This document shows, piece by piece, positions 37,670-46,370 of a stretch of 57,480 nt of DNA. The translations under genes were made by a program, and so were the position numbers. Numbering within the stretch: the first letter of the stretch is position 1; each line of letters begins with the position of its first letter. Where the stretch lies: assembly GCF_014637175.1 (NCBI RefSeq), contig NZ_BMEV01000014.1, positions 1-57,480 on the forward strand, read 5' to 3'. The notes beneath the pieces were generated by a model. It worked only from the letters and a program-made list of their open reading frames with translations. It had not been told where the DNA came from and ran no database searches. Source of the DNA: Compostibacillus humi (GTDB lineage: Bacteria; Bacillota; Bacilli; Bacillales; Amphibacillaceae).

Positions 37670-38884
37670 CATCGCTAATTTTCGTTTTACATAACCGTTC
37701 ATAAATAAAAGGATAAATACGGAACAGGCAGCAAGGGCAATGACTGCTCCGCGGACATCATGCATAAAAAGAAAAATGCCGCCGTAAATGATGATTTGCA
37801 ATACACTTAATTGATATAACAATTTAACCAAAGCATTTTTTCGGAAATGACTTTCTAGCGGATATAAGTCAATCCATAAAATGAGCCGATGATGCTGGTA
37901 TAAACTCATCATTTGAAAACAGCTTAAATAAACGAAAAGCACCGAAAATACTACCCTTACCCACATGTTTGGAACAAAGAGAATACAGACTCCACCTAAA
38001 ATTAATAAGCGCAAGTACATGCCAATGTAATCGCTGCTCCGCACAAAGGTGATGCGGTATAAGTAATCATAGGTTTTTTCATTGTGAAATGGAATCCCTT
38101 TTGTCAGCAATGATACGAGCCACTTCCGTTCTTTCACTTTCGATTTCACTTGGGGAACTTCAGCAAACATATTTGCCGCTCTGTAAAAAGATTGCATCCG
38201 GCTTTGATCCTTTTCCAGCAAAAGTTCCCACTGAATTCCAAGTTGTCTTTTGCTGAGGCGATAGTCATAGAGAAAGATGGAAACAAATAATAACGTAACC
38301 AGTGCAGCAAACAGCATCTCACCACGTACGAGAAAGTACATTAATACGAGATTTAAAAACGACCGGGCAGTCAGATCAACCGTGCGAATGCTCCTGTCTC
38401 TCACCTTCAGCATCCACCAATTGGCGATTAAATTGGCAAACTTTAAGATGAAAATGATGATTAGCGTTAAAAGATAGATGCGGCCAGTCCGGTCAGGAAA
38501 AACAGCAAAATATAGAGGTCCCATCACTGCTGCTGCCAGAAAAACGAGATAAAGCTGAATAACAAAGCTATAAACTAAAGTATTGCGAAAGTAAGCGTTC
38601 ATTCGATCTTCTGCCACAATGAGGAAATAAAGATCCGGCTCTTTTAATAAAGTGCGCACCGGACTGTAGCTGATTACGAATGCGAAAACGATACTAATAA
38701 TAAAAGGACCAGGGAAATTTTGAGGGATTTGCATCAGCCATTGCTGATAGTAAACGGCCAAGGCGGAAACCAAAAACAGCATAACGATAATTAAATGGCC
38801 GTTAAAAATGTAGCGCAAATACCGGCTCAGTTCTTTCATATGGGAAGAGAACCGTTTTTTAAAAAAATCACTGGAATTAAACAT
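37667..38884 (-). CDS. ecsB: ABC transporter membrane protein EcsB
   Basis: 405 residues with many spans and the EcsB pattern (KRFSSHMKELSRYLRYIFNGHL, PVRTLLKEPDLYFL, FPLESHFRKN-type segments). EcsAB affects protein secretion, competence and quorum peptide processing through regulation of intramembrane proteolysis in B. subtilis. ATG 38884 is 8 bases after AAGGA. It overlaps the ecsA end by 8 bases. Confidence 0.92.
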   Translation of the reverse strand: MFNSSDFFKKRFSSHMKELSRYLRYIFNGHLIIVMLFLVSALAVYYQQWLMQIPQNFPGPFIISIVFAFVISYSPVRTLLKEPDLYFLIVAEDRMNAYFRNTLVYSFVIQLYLVFLAAAVMGPLYFAVFPDRTGRIYLLTLIIIFILKFANLIANWWMLKVRDRSIRTVDLTARSFLNLVLMYFLVRGEMLFAALVTLLFVSIFLYDYRLSKRQLGIQWELLLEKDQSRMQSFYRAANMFAEVPQVKSKVKERKWLVSLLTKGIPFHNEKTYDYLYRITFVRSSDYIGMYLRLLILGGVCILFVPNMWVRVVFSVLFVYLSCFQMMSLYQHHRLILWIDLYPLESHFRKNALVKLLYQLSVLQIIIYGGIFLFMHDVRGAVIALAACSVFILLFMNGYVKRKLAM

Positions 38885-39620
38885 GATCATCTTCCTTTGT
38901 TAAGCGCACATATAAATCATCTAAAGAAGCTTTTGGCATAGAAAATTGTTCCCTCAGTTCATCCAGATTTCCCATTGCCCTTATTTTACCTTCATGTAAA
39001 ATGATAAACCGGTCACAATATTTTTCTGCCGTTGCTAAAATATGAGTAGACATCAAAACGCCGGACCCCTTTTCTTTCATTTGATCCATCCATTCCAAAT
39101 AAGAATGAATCCCTAAAGGATCTAAGCCGACGAAAGGCTCGTCCACAATATATAACGGCGGTTCGATAAGGAAGGCACACATAATCATCACTTTTTGCCG
39201 CATTCCTTTAGAAAAATGGACAGGGAACCAATGAAGACGCTTTTCCATGCGGAACTCCTTCAGTAATGGCGGCAGCCGTTTTTCAAATGCATCTTTCGAG
39301 AGGCCGTAAGCTTGGGCAATTAACTGCAAATGTTCCAATAACGTTAATTCGTCATACAATATTGGCATCTCTGGAATGTAAGCCATAAATTTGCGGTATT
39401 CTGACGGGTTTTCCTGAAAGGTTTTGCCGTTGACACGAATCGTCCCCTTCTTCGCCTGCATCAGACCGATAATATGTTTAATTGTTGTACTTTTCCCTGC
39501 TCCGTTCAGCCCGATTAGCCCGACAATTTCCTTCGGATAGACGTCGAAACTAATTCCATGAAGTACATTTTTATGTGTATATCCCCCATATAAATCGGAA
39601 ATTTCAAGTAGTGGTTCCAC
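38877..39620 (-). CDS. ecsA: ABC transporter ATPase EcsA
   Basis: 247 residues. Walker A GLNGAGKSTT (about 37-46), signature HFSKGMRQKVMIM, Walker B LYIVDEPFVGLD. The GTG at 39620 is the start, 7 bases after AGGAGG; family members begin MxxLLSVKDLTGGY. First gene of ecsAB. ecsC, the third gene in B. subtilis, is absent. Confidence 0.93.
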   Translation of the reverse strand: MEPLLEISDLYGGYTHKNVLHGISFDVYPKEIVGLIGLNGAGKSTTIKHIIGLMQAKKGTIRVNGKTFQENPSEYRKFMAYIPEMPILYDELTLLEHLQLIAQAYGLSKDAFEKRLPPLLKEFRMEKRLHWFPVHFSKGMRQKVMIMCAFLIEPPLYIVDEPFVGLDPLGIHSYLEWMDQMKEKGSGVLMSTHILATAEKYCDRFIILHEGKIRAMGNLDELREQFSMPKASLDDLYVRLTKEDDHV

Positions 39621-39787
39621 AAACTTTCCTCCTCTTTTCTTATGTTTGATTTTATCACTTCCGAAATGGAATTCCAAAAATTACTGCAGAAAATTTTTTG
39701 ACAAAAAGATGTATATTCGGACAAAAACCGTTCAAAATAGTAGTGAAGAAACGAGGATGTACCAGCACTGCCAAAAATGTGTGTTGC

Positions 39788-39914
39788 TAAATGAGGTGTC
39801 AGTGATCGGGAAACTACAGTCTTAAATGTGTTTTAAATAAACACAAATGGGGTGTTAGTAAACGATACTGATCTGAATTTTAGGCAAATAACACAATAAA
39901 TGAGGTGTTTGTGT
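39788..39914 (+). repeat. Three degenerate copies of AAATGRGGTGTYNGTG
   Basis: Copies begin at 39789, 39845 and 39898, 53-56 bases apart. Each is preceded by an ACAC-rich stretch, and the last two make small inverted repeats (AACAC/GTGTT and ACACAA/TTGTGT). Each copy contains a GAGGTG or GGGGTG that looks like a ribosome binding site. Confidence 0.45.
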
Positions 39915-39930
39915 TGGCCTTCTAATGCTT

Positions 39931-39962
39931 CGCCTACTTCCTCTTCTTAAGTAGGTTTTTGT
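39931..39962 (+). terminator. Orphan terminator 1
   Basis: CCTACTT-n9-AAGTAGG followed by TTTTTG, just after the third repeat copy. Confidence 0.65.
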
Positions 39963-40040
39963 AAAAAAGTTAAATCAATGTATTTAACTAGCATTACAAA
40001 GTCCCCACACATTAGAAGTTGCATCCTTGTTTCTTCACAT

Positions 40041-40080
40041 ACAGGCTGGCCCATGAAAATGGAGCTGGCCTGTTTTCTTG
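40041..40080 (+). terminator. Orphan terminator 2
   Basis: ACAGGC/GCCTGT outer and CCAT/ATGG inner stems, followed by TTTTCTTG. No gene ends upstream. Confidence 0.5.
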
Positions 40081-40158
40081 TTTTGACATATGCTCCTTTC
40101 TGCATAAAACGCAAAGATAATTTGGAACTTAGAATTTCGTTATGGAGCCTTTTAAATG

Positions 40159-40195
40159 AAAAAAGGTGTATAGAACCTCTCTATACACTTTTTGC
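40159..40195 (+). terminator. Orphan terminator 3
   Basis: GTGTATAGA-acctc-TCTATACAC, a perfect 9-bp stem between A and T runs. No gene ends upstream. Confidence 0.72.
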
Positions 40196-40447
40196 AGAAT
40201 AAACGGTCGAAAAGCTGCTTTAGAACATCCTGATAAGCACTTTCAGCTGAAAATCAATTGCCAAGTGTCTATAGTAATCGTCTATAAACACACTAAACGT
40301 TTCTGCCTATCTTACAGGATACCCTCTTCAATTGAGAGAAAACAGCACCGATAATTTCGCTATACAGCGGTCCCATTTTCCTTTACTTTCCCCTTCCTTC
40401 CCTTATAAAATAAATATAATAAATGTTACGAAAGAGAGGGAAAATCG

Positions 40448-40876
40448 ATGAGCCATGAAGATTGCATCTTTTGTAAAATAATTAACGGGGAAATACCATC
40501 TGCGAAAGTGTACGAGGATGAGCATGTATACGCCTTTTTAGACATTTCCCAAGTGACAAAAGGTCATACGCTCGTTATTCCGAAAGTCCATACGAAAAAT
40601 ATTTTTGAAACGCCTCCGGAAGTAGCGAAAGAATTATTTGCCCGTGTTCCGATTATTGCCAATGCAATTCGCGACGCTTATCAGCCTTTAGGGATGAATT
40701 TGTTAAATAATAACGAAAGAGCAGCAGAACAATCGGTCTTCCATCTGCATATCCATTTAATTCCAAGATACGGAGAAGGCGACGGATATACGCCAAATTG
40801 GACGACCCATAATGACGATTACACTCCGGAAGATCTACAAAACATTGCTGCGGACATTGCCAAAGAAATAAAATAG
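40448..40876 (+). CDS. hit: HIT family nucleotide hydrolase
   Basis: 142 residues with CIFCKIINGEIPSAKVYEDEH and the HIT triad FHLHIHLI (about residues 97-104). Such proteins hydrolyse nucleoside phosphoramidates or dinucleotides. Located beside ecsA, as in B. subtilis, though divergent and 0.8 kb away. GAGAGGG precedes ATG 40448. Confidence 0.93.
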   Translation: MSHEDCIFCKIINGEIPSAKVYEDEHVYAFLDISQVTKGHTLVIPKVHTKNIFETPPEVAKELFARVPIIANAIRDAYQPLGMNLLNNNERAAEQSVFHLHIHLIPRYGEGDGYTPNWTTHNDDYTPEDLQNIAADIAKEIK

Positions 40877-40905
40877 CGGGAATTGATTCCCGCTATTTTT
40901 ATTTA
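40871..40905 (+). terminator. Terminator of hit
   Basis: AAATAGCGGGAATTGATTCC-type hairpin (10-bp stem) followed by TTTTTATTT. It overlaps the hit stop. Confidence 0.85.
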
Positions 40906-40964
40906 TCCTCTTTCTAGTTATTTCTTAAATCAGAAAATTAATCCTTTTTAATTTTCCATACCTC

Positions 40965-40973
40965 TGATATAAT
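40965..40973 (+). promoter_or_regulatory. Extended -10 promoter of trpP
   Basis: TGaTATAAT (40965-40973) is a perfect extended -10. The -35 region is T-rich and weak. Transcription would start near 40980, giving a leader of about 75 bases. Confidence 0.55.
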
Positions 40974-41008
40974 AAAGGAAATTCTGCAGCTGACAACAGT
41001 GTACAGCT

Positions 41009-41049
41009 GAGAATAAGAAAGACGAGTAGAGCAGAGAAGAGGAGAGGAT
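41009..41049 (+). promoter_or_regulatory. TRAP-type GAG-repeat array in the trpP leader
   Basis: GAG occurs at 41024, 41029, 41034, 41039 and 41044, exactly 5 bases apart (triplet plus 2-base spacer), with GAG, GAA and GAC triplets further upstream (41009, 41017, 41021). The last repeats are the ribosome binding site of trpP (GAGGAGAGG), about 8 bases from the start. TRAP, the tryptophan-activated RNA-binding protein, binds such (G/U)AG series and blocks translation of trpP in B. subtilis. A CAGCTG/CAGCTG hairpin lies upstream (about 40986-41008). Confidence 0.75.
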
Positions 41050-41054
41050 AAAAA

Positions 41055-41576
41055 ATGAATATTCGCGTACTAATTATTTTATCGCTATTGGTAGGAATCG
41101 GCACGGTGCTGCATGCTGCCATTCCAGGTTTTACAATTGCTGGAGTAAAACCTGACTTGCTATTATCGATGATGTTTTTGGGGATCTTTCTATTTCCGAA
41201 AGCAAAGTATGTTTTACTATTATCGATTGTCTCTGGAATTATTGCAGCATTAACGACTTCCGCTCCGGGAGGACAAATTGCCAATATGATTGACAAACCG
41301 GTTTCTGCGTTTGTTGTATTAGGACTATTTTTGCTGTTGCAAAACAAATTAAACAACAATATTAACGCACCAGTCCTTACTTTTGTAGGAACATTCGTAA
41401 GCGGAACTGTCTTTGTAGCCGTGTTATCCGTCATTGCCAGCCTGCCAGAAGGCGGATTTATTGCTTTAATATTAACCGCCGTATTACCTGCAGCTGCAGT
41501 AAATACGTTAATTATGGTTGTCGTCTATCCAATTGTCAATGCGATATTAAAGCGTATGAAACCAATTACCGTATAA
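41055..41576 (+). CDS. trpP: Tryptophan transporter TrpP
   Basis: 173 residues with about five spans, matching TrpP (YhaG): GVKPDLLLSMMFLGIFLFPKAK and SAPGGQIANMIDKPVSAF. It imports tryptophan and is known to be controlled translationally by TRAP in B. subtilis. The GAG array in front of it fits that. A terminator follows its stop. Confidence 0.93.
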   Translation: MNIRVLIILSLLVGIGTVLHAAIPGFTIAGVKPDLLLSMMFLGIFLFPKAKYVLLLSIVSGIIAALTTSAPGGQIANMIDKPVSAFVVLGLFLLLQNKLNNNINAPVLTFVGTFVSGTVFVAVLSVIASLPEGGFIALILTAVLPAAAVNTLIMVVVYPIVNAILKRMKPITV

Positions 41577-41587
41577 AAAATTTTAAA

Positions 41588-41622
41588 ATAAACCTCTAGT
41601 GTTTGCTGCTAGAGGTTTTTCA
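41588..41622 (+). terminator. Terminator of trpP
   Basis: AACCTCTAG-n9-CTAGAGGTTTTT. Confidence 0.82.
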
Positions 41623-41694
41623 AATTTTATTTTTCATCCTGCCTAAATTAGTATACAATGGGGTTAAGACTTGTTGAATAAGGAGGCTCCACTG

Positions 41695-42057
41695 ATGTCA
41701 AAAACAAAATCGTTAGTATATGGTCTTGTTTTAGGTTCCAGCATTGCTGCAGCTGTCACCTTATTAACTGCTCCGGTTTCCGGGAGAGATTTACGCGGAC
41801 GCATGCGAGAACAAGCTGCCGATGTAAAAGAAGTTTTAGCCAATTTGCTTGAGGACGGCATCCGGCTAAAAAAACAAATTAGGCAAACCTCAAAAGAAAG
41901 CGCTGTATTAATTAAAGAACTGACCGACGATATTAAAAAGTCTGTCGAAGAATGGAAAGAAACAATCGAACCACACCAAGAGACGATTCATAGTTATTTA
42001 GAGCAAATTGAAAGCAGTCTAAAAGAACTGGAAGAAAAGGTAAAAACCCTCAATTAA
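41695..42057 (+). CDS. yhaH: YtxH-domain protein YhaH
   Basis: 120 residues. The N-terminal SLVYGLVLGSSIAAAVTLLTAPVSGRDLR is the YtxH glycine-rich membrane segment; the rest is coiled-coil. Family members are associated with general stress. ATG 41695 is 8 bases after AAGGAGG. It follows trpP as in B. subtilis. Confidence 0.87.
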   Translation: MSKTKSLVYGLVLGSSIAAAVTLLTAPVSGRDLRGRMREQAADVKEVLANLLEDGIRLKKQIRQTSKESAVLIKELTDDIKKSVEEWKETIEPHQETIHSYLEQIESSLKELEEKVKTLN

Positions 42058-42075
42058 CGTTCATACAACAGCACT

Positions 42076-42116
42076 CAACTCCCAATCCCTATTATGGAAA
42101 TATGGGAGTTTTTATG
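42076..42116 (+). terminator. Terminator of yhaH
   Basis: AACTCCCA-n17-TGGGAGTT followed by TTTAT. Confidence 0.7.
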
Positions 42117-42149
42117 TCTATGGATAAATTGGAGCCTTATCATTAATAA

Positions 42150-42182
42150 TATAGGAGGTTCCAAAATGGAACCTCCTTTTAC
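42150..42182 (-). terminator. Hairpin at the end of the betaine cassette
   Basis: AGGAGGTTCC-aaaat-GGAACCTCCT, 10-bp stem, with T-rich sequence on both sides, just beyond the stop of the last binding protein gene. Confidence 0.72.
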
Positions 42183-42183
42183 G

Positions 42184-43101
42184 TTACTGTTTCGGCTTTA
42201 AATCTTCAATGGAATCAATGTCCATATAATCCGGGACGACTAACCCAATTTTAGCTCCTGTTAAATTTTCTCCTAAATCTTCGAAACCATCTTCATATGC
42301 TTCATAGAAACTTTGGTGGGTAATCGGCATCCACGGGGCAAGAGAAGCATCCCCTTCTCCTGTGGCAATCGCTTCAAAGGTTACAGCTACATCCACCTCA
42401 GTAATCGTGACATCAAACCCTTTTTGCCGCATTACTTCAGCAACGACATTGGCTGATGCCCGTTCCGAATCCCAAGGCGTGGACACTAATTCGACGGTCA
42501 CGCCATCTACGTCTTCCACCCCTTCGGTCCATGCCTCCACTTTATCCGGATTATTTTGTACCCATTGTATTGCTGCATCTTCAATCGCTACATCATTTTC
42601 TGCCGACTCATACATAATACTTTCCATATCTTCTACTTCCCATTGGAATTGATCCAATAGTTTGTAAGCGTTAGGCTTTTCTTGTTTCAGACCTTTCCGT
42701 ACAATCGTTTTAATGACTTCCTCGCCGCCATAAATTCCCTTCGGATCATCCAAATATTTCAAGTTATCAAATTTGGCAAATTTCCAATGCGGGTTCCAGC
42801 CGGTTACGATGATCGGATCTTCATTATCGATGGCTTTCCCCAGCTCGGTAACCATCGCACCTGTAGAACCCTGCTCCAATTCCCATCCTGCCAAATTGTC
42901 ATATTCTTCAATCGCCTTTTCTGTTGTCACGGTAATGCCTGCACCGGGCTCAATGCCGGTAATCGTATAGTTGACTGCATCACTATAATTAGTAAAATCC
43001 TCCGCATCCCCTTCTGAGCCAAATTCTTCTTCAGTTCCTCCACAGGCTGCTAACATTGCCAGTAAAATTGCAAACAACAGAAATCCAGTTTTTCTCAGCA
43101 T
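42184..43101 (-). CDS. Glycine-betaine-binding lipoprotein, OpuAC order
   Basis: 305 residues with lipobox LAAC (Cys20). The two lobes run in the order of B. subtilis OpuAC: ITGIEPGAG (about 48-56) first, then VELVSTPWDSERAS (about 203-217) and ending IGLVVPDYMDIDSIEDLKPKQ. The three ligand tryptophans (Trp102, Trp210, Trp257) and His262 are all present, so binding of betaine or a similar compatible solute is expected. Acidic throughout. Fourth gene of the cassette; it follows the paralogue at 43216, separated by a hairpin, and may be expressed at a lower level. Confidence 0.9.
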   Translation of the reverse strand: MLRKTGFLLFAILLAMLAACGGTEEEFGSEGDAEDFTNYSDAVNYTITGIEPGAGITVTTEKAIEEYDNLAGWELEQGSTGAMVTELGKAIDNEDPIIVTGWNPHWKFAKFDNLKYLDDPKGIYGGEEVIKTIVRKGLKQEKPNAYKLLDQFQWEVEDMESIMYESAENDVAIEDAAIQWVQNNPDKVEAWTEGVEDVDGVTVELVSTPWDSERASANVVAEVMRQKGFDVTITEVDVAVTFEAIATGEGDASLAPWMPITHQSFYEAYEDGFEDLGENLTGAKIGLVVPDYMDIDSIEDLKPKQ

Positions 43102-43172
43102 TAAAATATAATTCTCCCATCCACTTTTTTTGTTATCCTTTCGAATATTTAAAATAGACTACCAATTAGCCT

Positions 43173-43210
43173 TATAGAAGAAGCTGATACGTTTGTATCA
43201 GCTTCTCTTT
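43173..43210 (-). terminator. Hairpin between the two binding-protein genes
   Basis: GAAGCTGATAC-gttt-GTATCAGCTTC, a perfect 11-bp stem, followed on the minus strand only by TTCTATAA. It may partially terminate, and so reduce expression of the downstream gene. Confidence 0.6.
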
Positions 43211-43215
43211 ATTTT

Positions 43216-44124
43216 TTATTCTGCTCCTTCGGTCCATTCTGCAACCAGATCCGGATTTGCTTCTACCCATTCAGCAGCTGCATCCGCTGGATCGGCACCG
43301 TCTTGAATCGCTAGCATGACTTCTTCCATGTCAGCAGTATCCCAGTAGAAATTATCCAGAACTTTATATACTTCCGGCATATCTTCTTCTAGGCCTTCCC
43401 GAACCATCGTACCGATGTATTCTTCATCCCCAAACGTTCCATTCGGGTCTTCCAAATATTTCAAATCGTATTTTTGGAACTTCCAATGTGGGGACCAGCC
43501 GGTTACGATAATCTCTTCTTCATTTTGAATCGCCTGTCCCAGTGCGGTAGCCATCGCTCCGCTGGAGGATGTTTCTACTACCCAGCCGTCAAGATTTTCA
43601 TACTCGTCCAGTGCTCTTTCTGATGCTGCAACAACCCCGGCGCCAGGCTCGATACCGGTAATTACTTGACCAGCTTCCTCAGAAAGATCGGCAATGGAAT
43701 TTACATCCATGTAGGTTGGTACGACTAAGCCAATTTTTGCACCTTCAAGGTTTGGGCCTAAATCCACTACTTGGTCGCCGTATTGCTCCATTTGAGCCCC
43801 GTGGGTACCAGGCAGCCAGGCTGCAACCATTCCGTCTGCTTCACCCGTTGCTACCGCTTCCCACATGACCGCATTATCCAATGGAGTCAATTCCACATCG
43901 TATCCTAAATCTTCCAACACTTTTCCGACAACATGGGTGGAGGCAATTTCCGTATCCCATTCCACGTATACTAGCTCTACTTTGCCGCCATCGGCTCCGG
44001 TACTATCTCCTTCTTGGGAATTGCCAGATCCTGAACTGTCCTCCCCGGAACCGCAGCCTGCTGCAAACAAGGATAAGGAAAGTCCTGCAACTGCTCCAAG
44101 ACGCTTCCAATTAAATAAAGACAT
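43216..44124 (-). CDS. Glycine-betaine-binding lipoprotein, permuted order
   Basis: 302 residues, lipobox AAGC (Cys24) and a Ser/Gly-rich linker. The lobes run KVELVYVEWDTEIAST first (about 48-62), through GAKIGLVVPTYMDVNSIADL, then QVITGIEPGAG (about 153-163) and ending AEWTEGAE. This is the order of the paralogue at 42184 with the two halves exchanged. The equivalents of its aromatic cage are Trp56, Trp103, His108 and Trp210. Third gene of the opuA-type operon, downstream of the permease. Confidence 0.9.
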   Translation of the reverse strand: MSLFNWKRLGAVAGLSLSLFAAGCGSGEDSSGSGNSQEGDSTGADGGKVELVYVEWDTEIASTHVVGKVLEDLGYDVELTPLDNAVMWEAVATGEADGMVAAWLPGTHGAQMEQYGDQVVDLGPNLEGAKIGLVVPTYMDVNSIADLSEEAGQVITGIEPGAGVVAASERALDEYENLDGWVVETSSSGAMATALGQAIQNEEEIIVTGWSPHWKFQKYDLKYLEDPNGTFGDEEYIGTMVREGLEEDMPEVYKVLDNFYWDTADMEEVMLAIQDGADPADAAAEWVEANPDLVAEWTEGAE

Positions 44125-44189
44125 AAAACAAAACTCCCCTTCTTAAAATTTATATGGAAACTTTTCATAGGTATGAAAAGATACCAACC

Positions 44190-45050
44190 TTAATCATCTT
44201 TCTTTTTATTGAAATTTTGTGTAATCCTGTCCATAATAATCGCCAAAATAACGATGGCAATCCCGGCAACAAAACCTGTACCGGCTTCTGCCCGCTGCAA
44301 TGCGGAAAGCACTTCCCTTCCGAGTCCCCGGGCACCAATCATCGAGGCGATGACAACCATTGATAATGCCAGCATTACCGTTTGGTTAATCCCGGCCATA
44401 ATCGTCGGTTTCGCCATCGGCAATTCTACTTTAAACAGCTTTTGGGCACCGGTACTTCCAAAGGCATCTGCCGCCTCTACCAATTCCTTGGAAACTTGGC
44501 GGATTCCTAAATTCGTAAATCTGACCGTAGGCGGCGTTGCGAAAATTAACGACGCAAACACACCAGGCACCATGCCGATGCCAAAGAACGCTACAGCTGG
44601 AATCAAGTAGACGAATGCAGGCATCGTCTGCATAAAGTCGAGAATCGGTGTAATTGCTGCATTTGCCACTTTGCTTTTTGACATCCAAATTCCAATTGGT
44701 ATTCCGATCAAGACAGACAACAGACTGGCAAGCAAGACGAGGGTCACGGTATTCATTAAATCATCCCAATGTCCCTGGTTATAAATAAGCCATAAGCCGA
44801 TAATCGAAAATATTGCTAAGCCAAACCTTTTGCCTGAAATAAAGAATGCCAATACGGCAATAGCCAAGATAAAAATAAAGGGCGGAATGTTCATTAATAT
44901 ATCTTCTGCCATAAATTCCATAAAATTCCCAAAGTGGGTATTTATCGGATTAAAAATAAAGGAAAATACGTCCGTTATTTTGTCCGTAAGCCATTCAATC
45001 CATTCCGCAATCGGAATTTCTGGAATAATATTTAATACGGGATCATTCAT
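44190..45050 (-). CDS. opuAB: Glycine-betaine ABC permease (OpuAB)
   Basis: 286 residues with about seven spans. The EAA loop ([25 protein letters not shown], about 187-211) contacts the ATPase. It starts in an ATGA overlap with opuAA, 8 bases inside. The conserved [31 protein letters not shown] is the OpuAB/ProW core. Confidence 0.93.
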   Translation of the reverse strand: MNDPVLNIIPEIPIAEWIEWLTDKITDVFSFIFNPINTHFGNFMEFMAEDILMNIPPFIFILAIAVLAFFISGKRFGLAIFSIIGLWLIYNQGHWDDLMNTVTLVLLASLLSVLIGIPIGIWMSKSKVANAAITPILDFMQTMPAFVYLIPAVAFFGIGMVPGVFASLIFATPPTVRFTNLGIRQVSKELVEAADAFGSTGAQKLFKVELPMAKPTIMAGINQTVMLALSMVVIASMIGARGLGREVLSALQRAEAGTGFVAGIAIVILAIIMDRITQNFNKKKDD

Positions 45051-46242
45051 TGTCCAAATTCACCTCACCATTCCCGGCCAACGCAGCAATAACTGAGCCG
45101 CGCACGATAATTCCGGCTAATCTATCATTATCAACAACCGCCACAGGAATCGGTGAATCATAAATGATAGAGAATATTTCCTGTAAAGAAGTATCTTTGC
45201 TTACTGTCGGTATATCCGTTCTTAGTATTTCGGATAGGGACGTAATATTTTTCTTTCTGGCTTCGGATGCATCGTCAGCTGTAATATAGCCTTTCAACTT
45301 CCTTTTGCCGTCAATAACGAAAATACTGGAAATCCCTTCTTCCCGCATCCGTTCCAATGCAACCCGCGGTCCGTGTTTTTCAATATTTACCGTTTCCGGG
45401 CGCTTCATAATATGGCTGGCAGTTAACACTTTCGAACGGTCGACATCTTCAACGAAACGTTCCACATAGTCATTCGCAGGATTGACTAATATTTCCTCCG
45501 GCGTTCCAATTTGCACGATGGAACCGTCCTTCATAAGGGCGATTCGATCGCCGAGACGCAGCGCTTCATCTAAGTCATGGGTAATAAATAGGATGGTTTT
45601 TTGCATAGACGATTGCAAATCAATAAGTTCGTCTTGCATATCTTTGCGAATTAGCGGATCCAAGGCAGAGAAGGCTTCATCCATCAGCAAAATTTTCGGG
45701 TCATTGGCCAATGCCCTTGCCAATCCTACCCGCTGCTGCATTCCGCCTGATAGTTGTCCGGGTTTTTGCTGAAGATAATTTCCCAGACCGACTAGTTCTA
45801 ATGCCTGTTTTGCTTTTTCTTTTCTCTTTTCTTTCGGCATATTTTGTATCTCTAAGCCAAACTCTGCATTTTCGAGGATACTGCGGTGAGGAAATAAAGC
45901 AAACTGCTGAAAAACCATGCTTAATTTTTCCCGACGCACTTGACGGAGCTGATGTTTATCCATCTTTGCCAAATCTTCTCCATCGATCAAAATGTCTCCT
46001 TCCGTCGGTTCTATCAGTCTATTGATTAAACGGACAAGAGTAGATTTTCCGCTGCCAGACAAGCCCATAATAACGAAAATTTCCCCTTGTTCCACCGAAA
46101 AGGCAGCTCGATTTACCCCAACGGTACAACCAGTCTTTTTTAAAATTTCTTCCTTTGTAGCTCCTTCTTCGAGCAGCTTCAATGCCTGCTTCGTATTTTT
46201 GCCAAATATTTTGGTTAAGTTTTTAACTTCTATTACCGGCAA
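45043..46242 (-). CDS. opuAA: Glycine-betaine ABC transporter ATPase (OpuAA)
   Basis: 399 residues. Walker [10 protein letters not shown] (about 59-67), signature LSGGMQQR and Walker [12 protein letters not shown]; the C-terminal part (about 270-395) is two CBS domains, which in this family sense ionic strength or nucleotides. Start is TTG 46242, 6 bases after GAGGTG; the GTG three codons upstream is part of the ribosome binding site. First gene of the operon; the promoter lies at 46291-46319. Confidence 0.94.
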   Translation of the reverse strand: MPVIEVKNLTKIFGKNTKQALKLLEEGATKEEILKKTGCTVGVNRAAFSVEQGEIFVIMGLSGSGKSTLVRLINRLIEPTEGDILIDGEDLAKMDKHQLRQVRREKLSMVFQQFALFPHRSILENAEFGLEIQNMPKEKRKEKAKQALELVGLGNYLQQKPGQLSGGMQQRVGLARALANDPKILLMDEAFSALDPLIRKDMQDELIDLQSSMQKTILFITHDLDEALRLGDRIALMKDGSIVQIGTPEEILVNPANDYVERFVEDVDRSKVLTASHIMKRPETVNIEKHGPRVALERMREEGISSIFVIDGKRKLKGYITADDASEARKKNITSLSEILRTDIPTVSKDTSLQEIFSIIYDSPIPVAVVDNDRLAGIIVRGSVIAALAGNGEVNLDNE

Positions 46243-46290
46243 AAAATTCACCTCTTTCTAATCCAAAAGACTTCATCAAGTTACTTTTCT

Positions 46291-46319
46291 ACTATAAACT
46301 TTTAATTTGTTTTGCACAA
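46291..46319 (-). promoter_or_regulatory. Promoter of the opuA-type operon
   Basis: On the minus strand TTGTGC, 17 bases, TATAGT. About 49 bases ahead of the TTG start. Confidence 0.65.
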
Positions 46320-46354
46320 ACTTTAAATACGGGAAAATTTGAATAAAATTTTTA

Positions 46355-46370
46355 TACAGTTTAAACTGTA
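46355..46370. promoter_or_regulatory. Perfect 16-bp palindrome, candidate operator
   Basis: TACAGTTTAAACTGTA between opuAA and its divergent regulator, about 36 bases upstream of the opuAA -35 box. A GbsR/OpcR-type repressor or other regulator could bind here. No binding site for this regulator family is established well enough to name it. Confidence 0.5.

Larger units (their letters stand above)
39621..40447. other. Gene-free region with repeats and orphan hairpins
   Basis: 827 bases between divergent ecsA and hit. A 74-codon frame (39978-40202) lacks a ribosome binding site and homology. The region holds the three-copy repeat at 39788-39914 and terminator-like hairpins at 39933, 40041 and 40159, which read in the direction of hit but follow no gene. 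This looks like the remains of lost genes or of an unrecognised transcript. Confidence 0.55.

Noticed and set aside
39698-39720. TTGACA upstream of the triple repeat, as a promoter for a possible RNA
   Set aside because: No acceptable -10 at 16-18 bases (ACAAAA is found there), so no promoter is called.
39978-40202. 74-codon frame in the gene-free region
   Set aside because: No ribosome binding site or family likeness, and it runs through orphan hairpins.
41000-41434. A long minus-strand open frame across trpP (40925-41434)
   Set aside because: Lacks a ribosome binding site and family features; trpP on the other strand is well supported, so this is a mirror frame.
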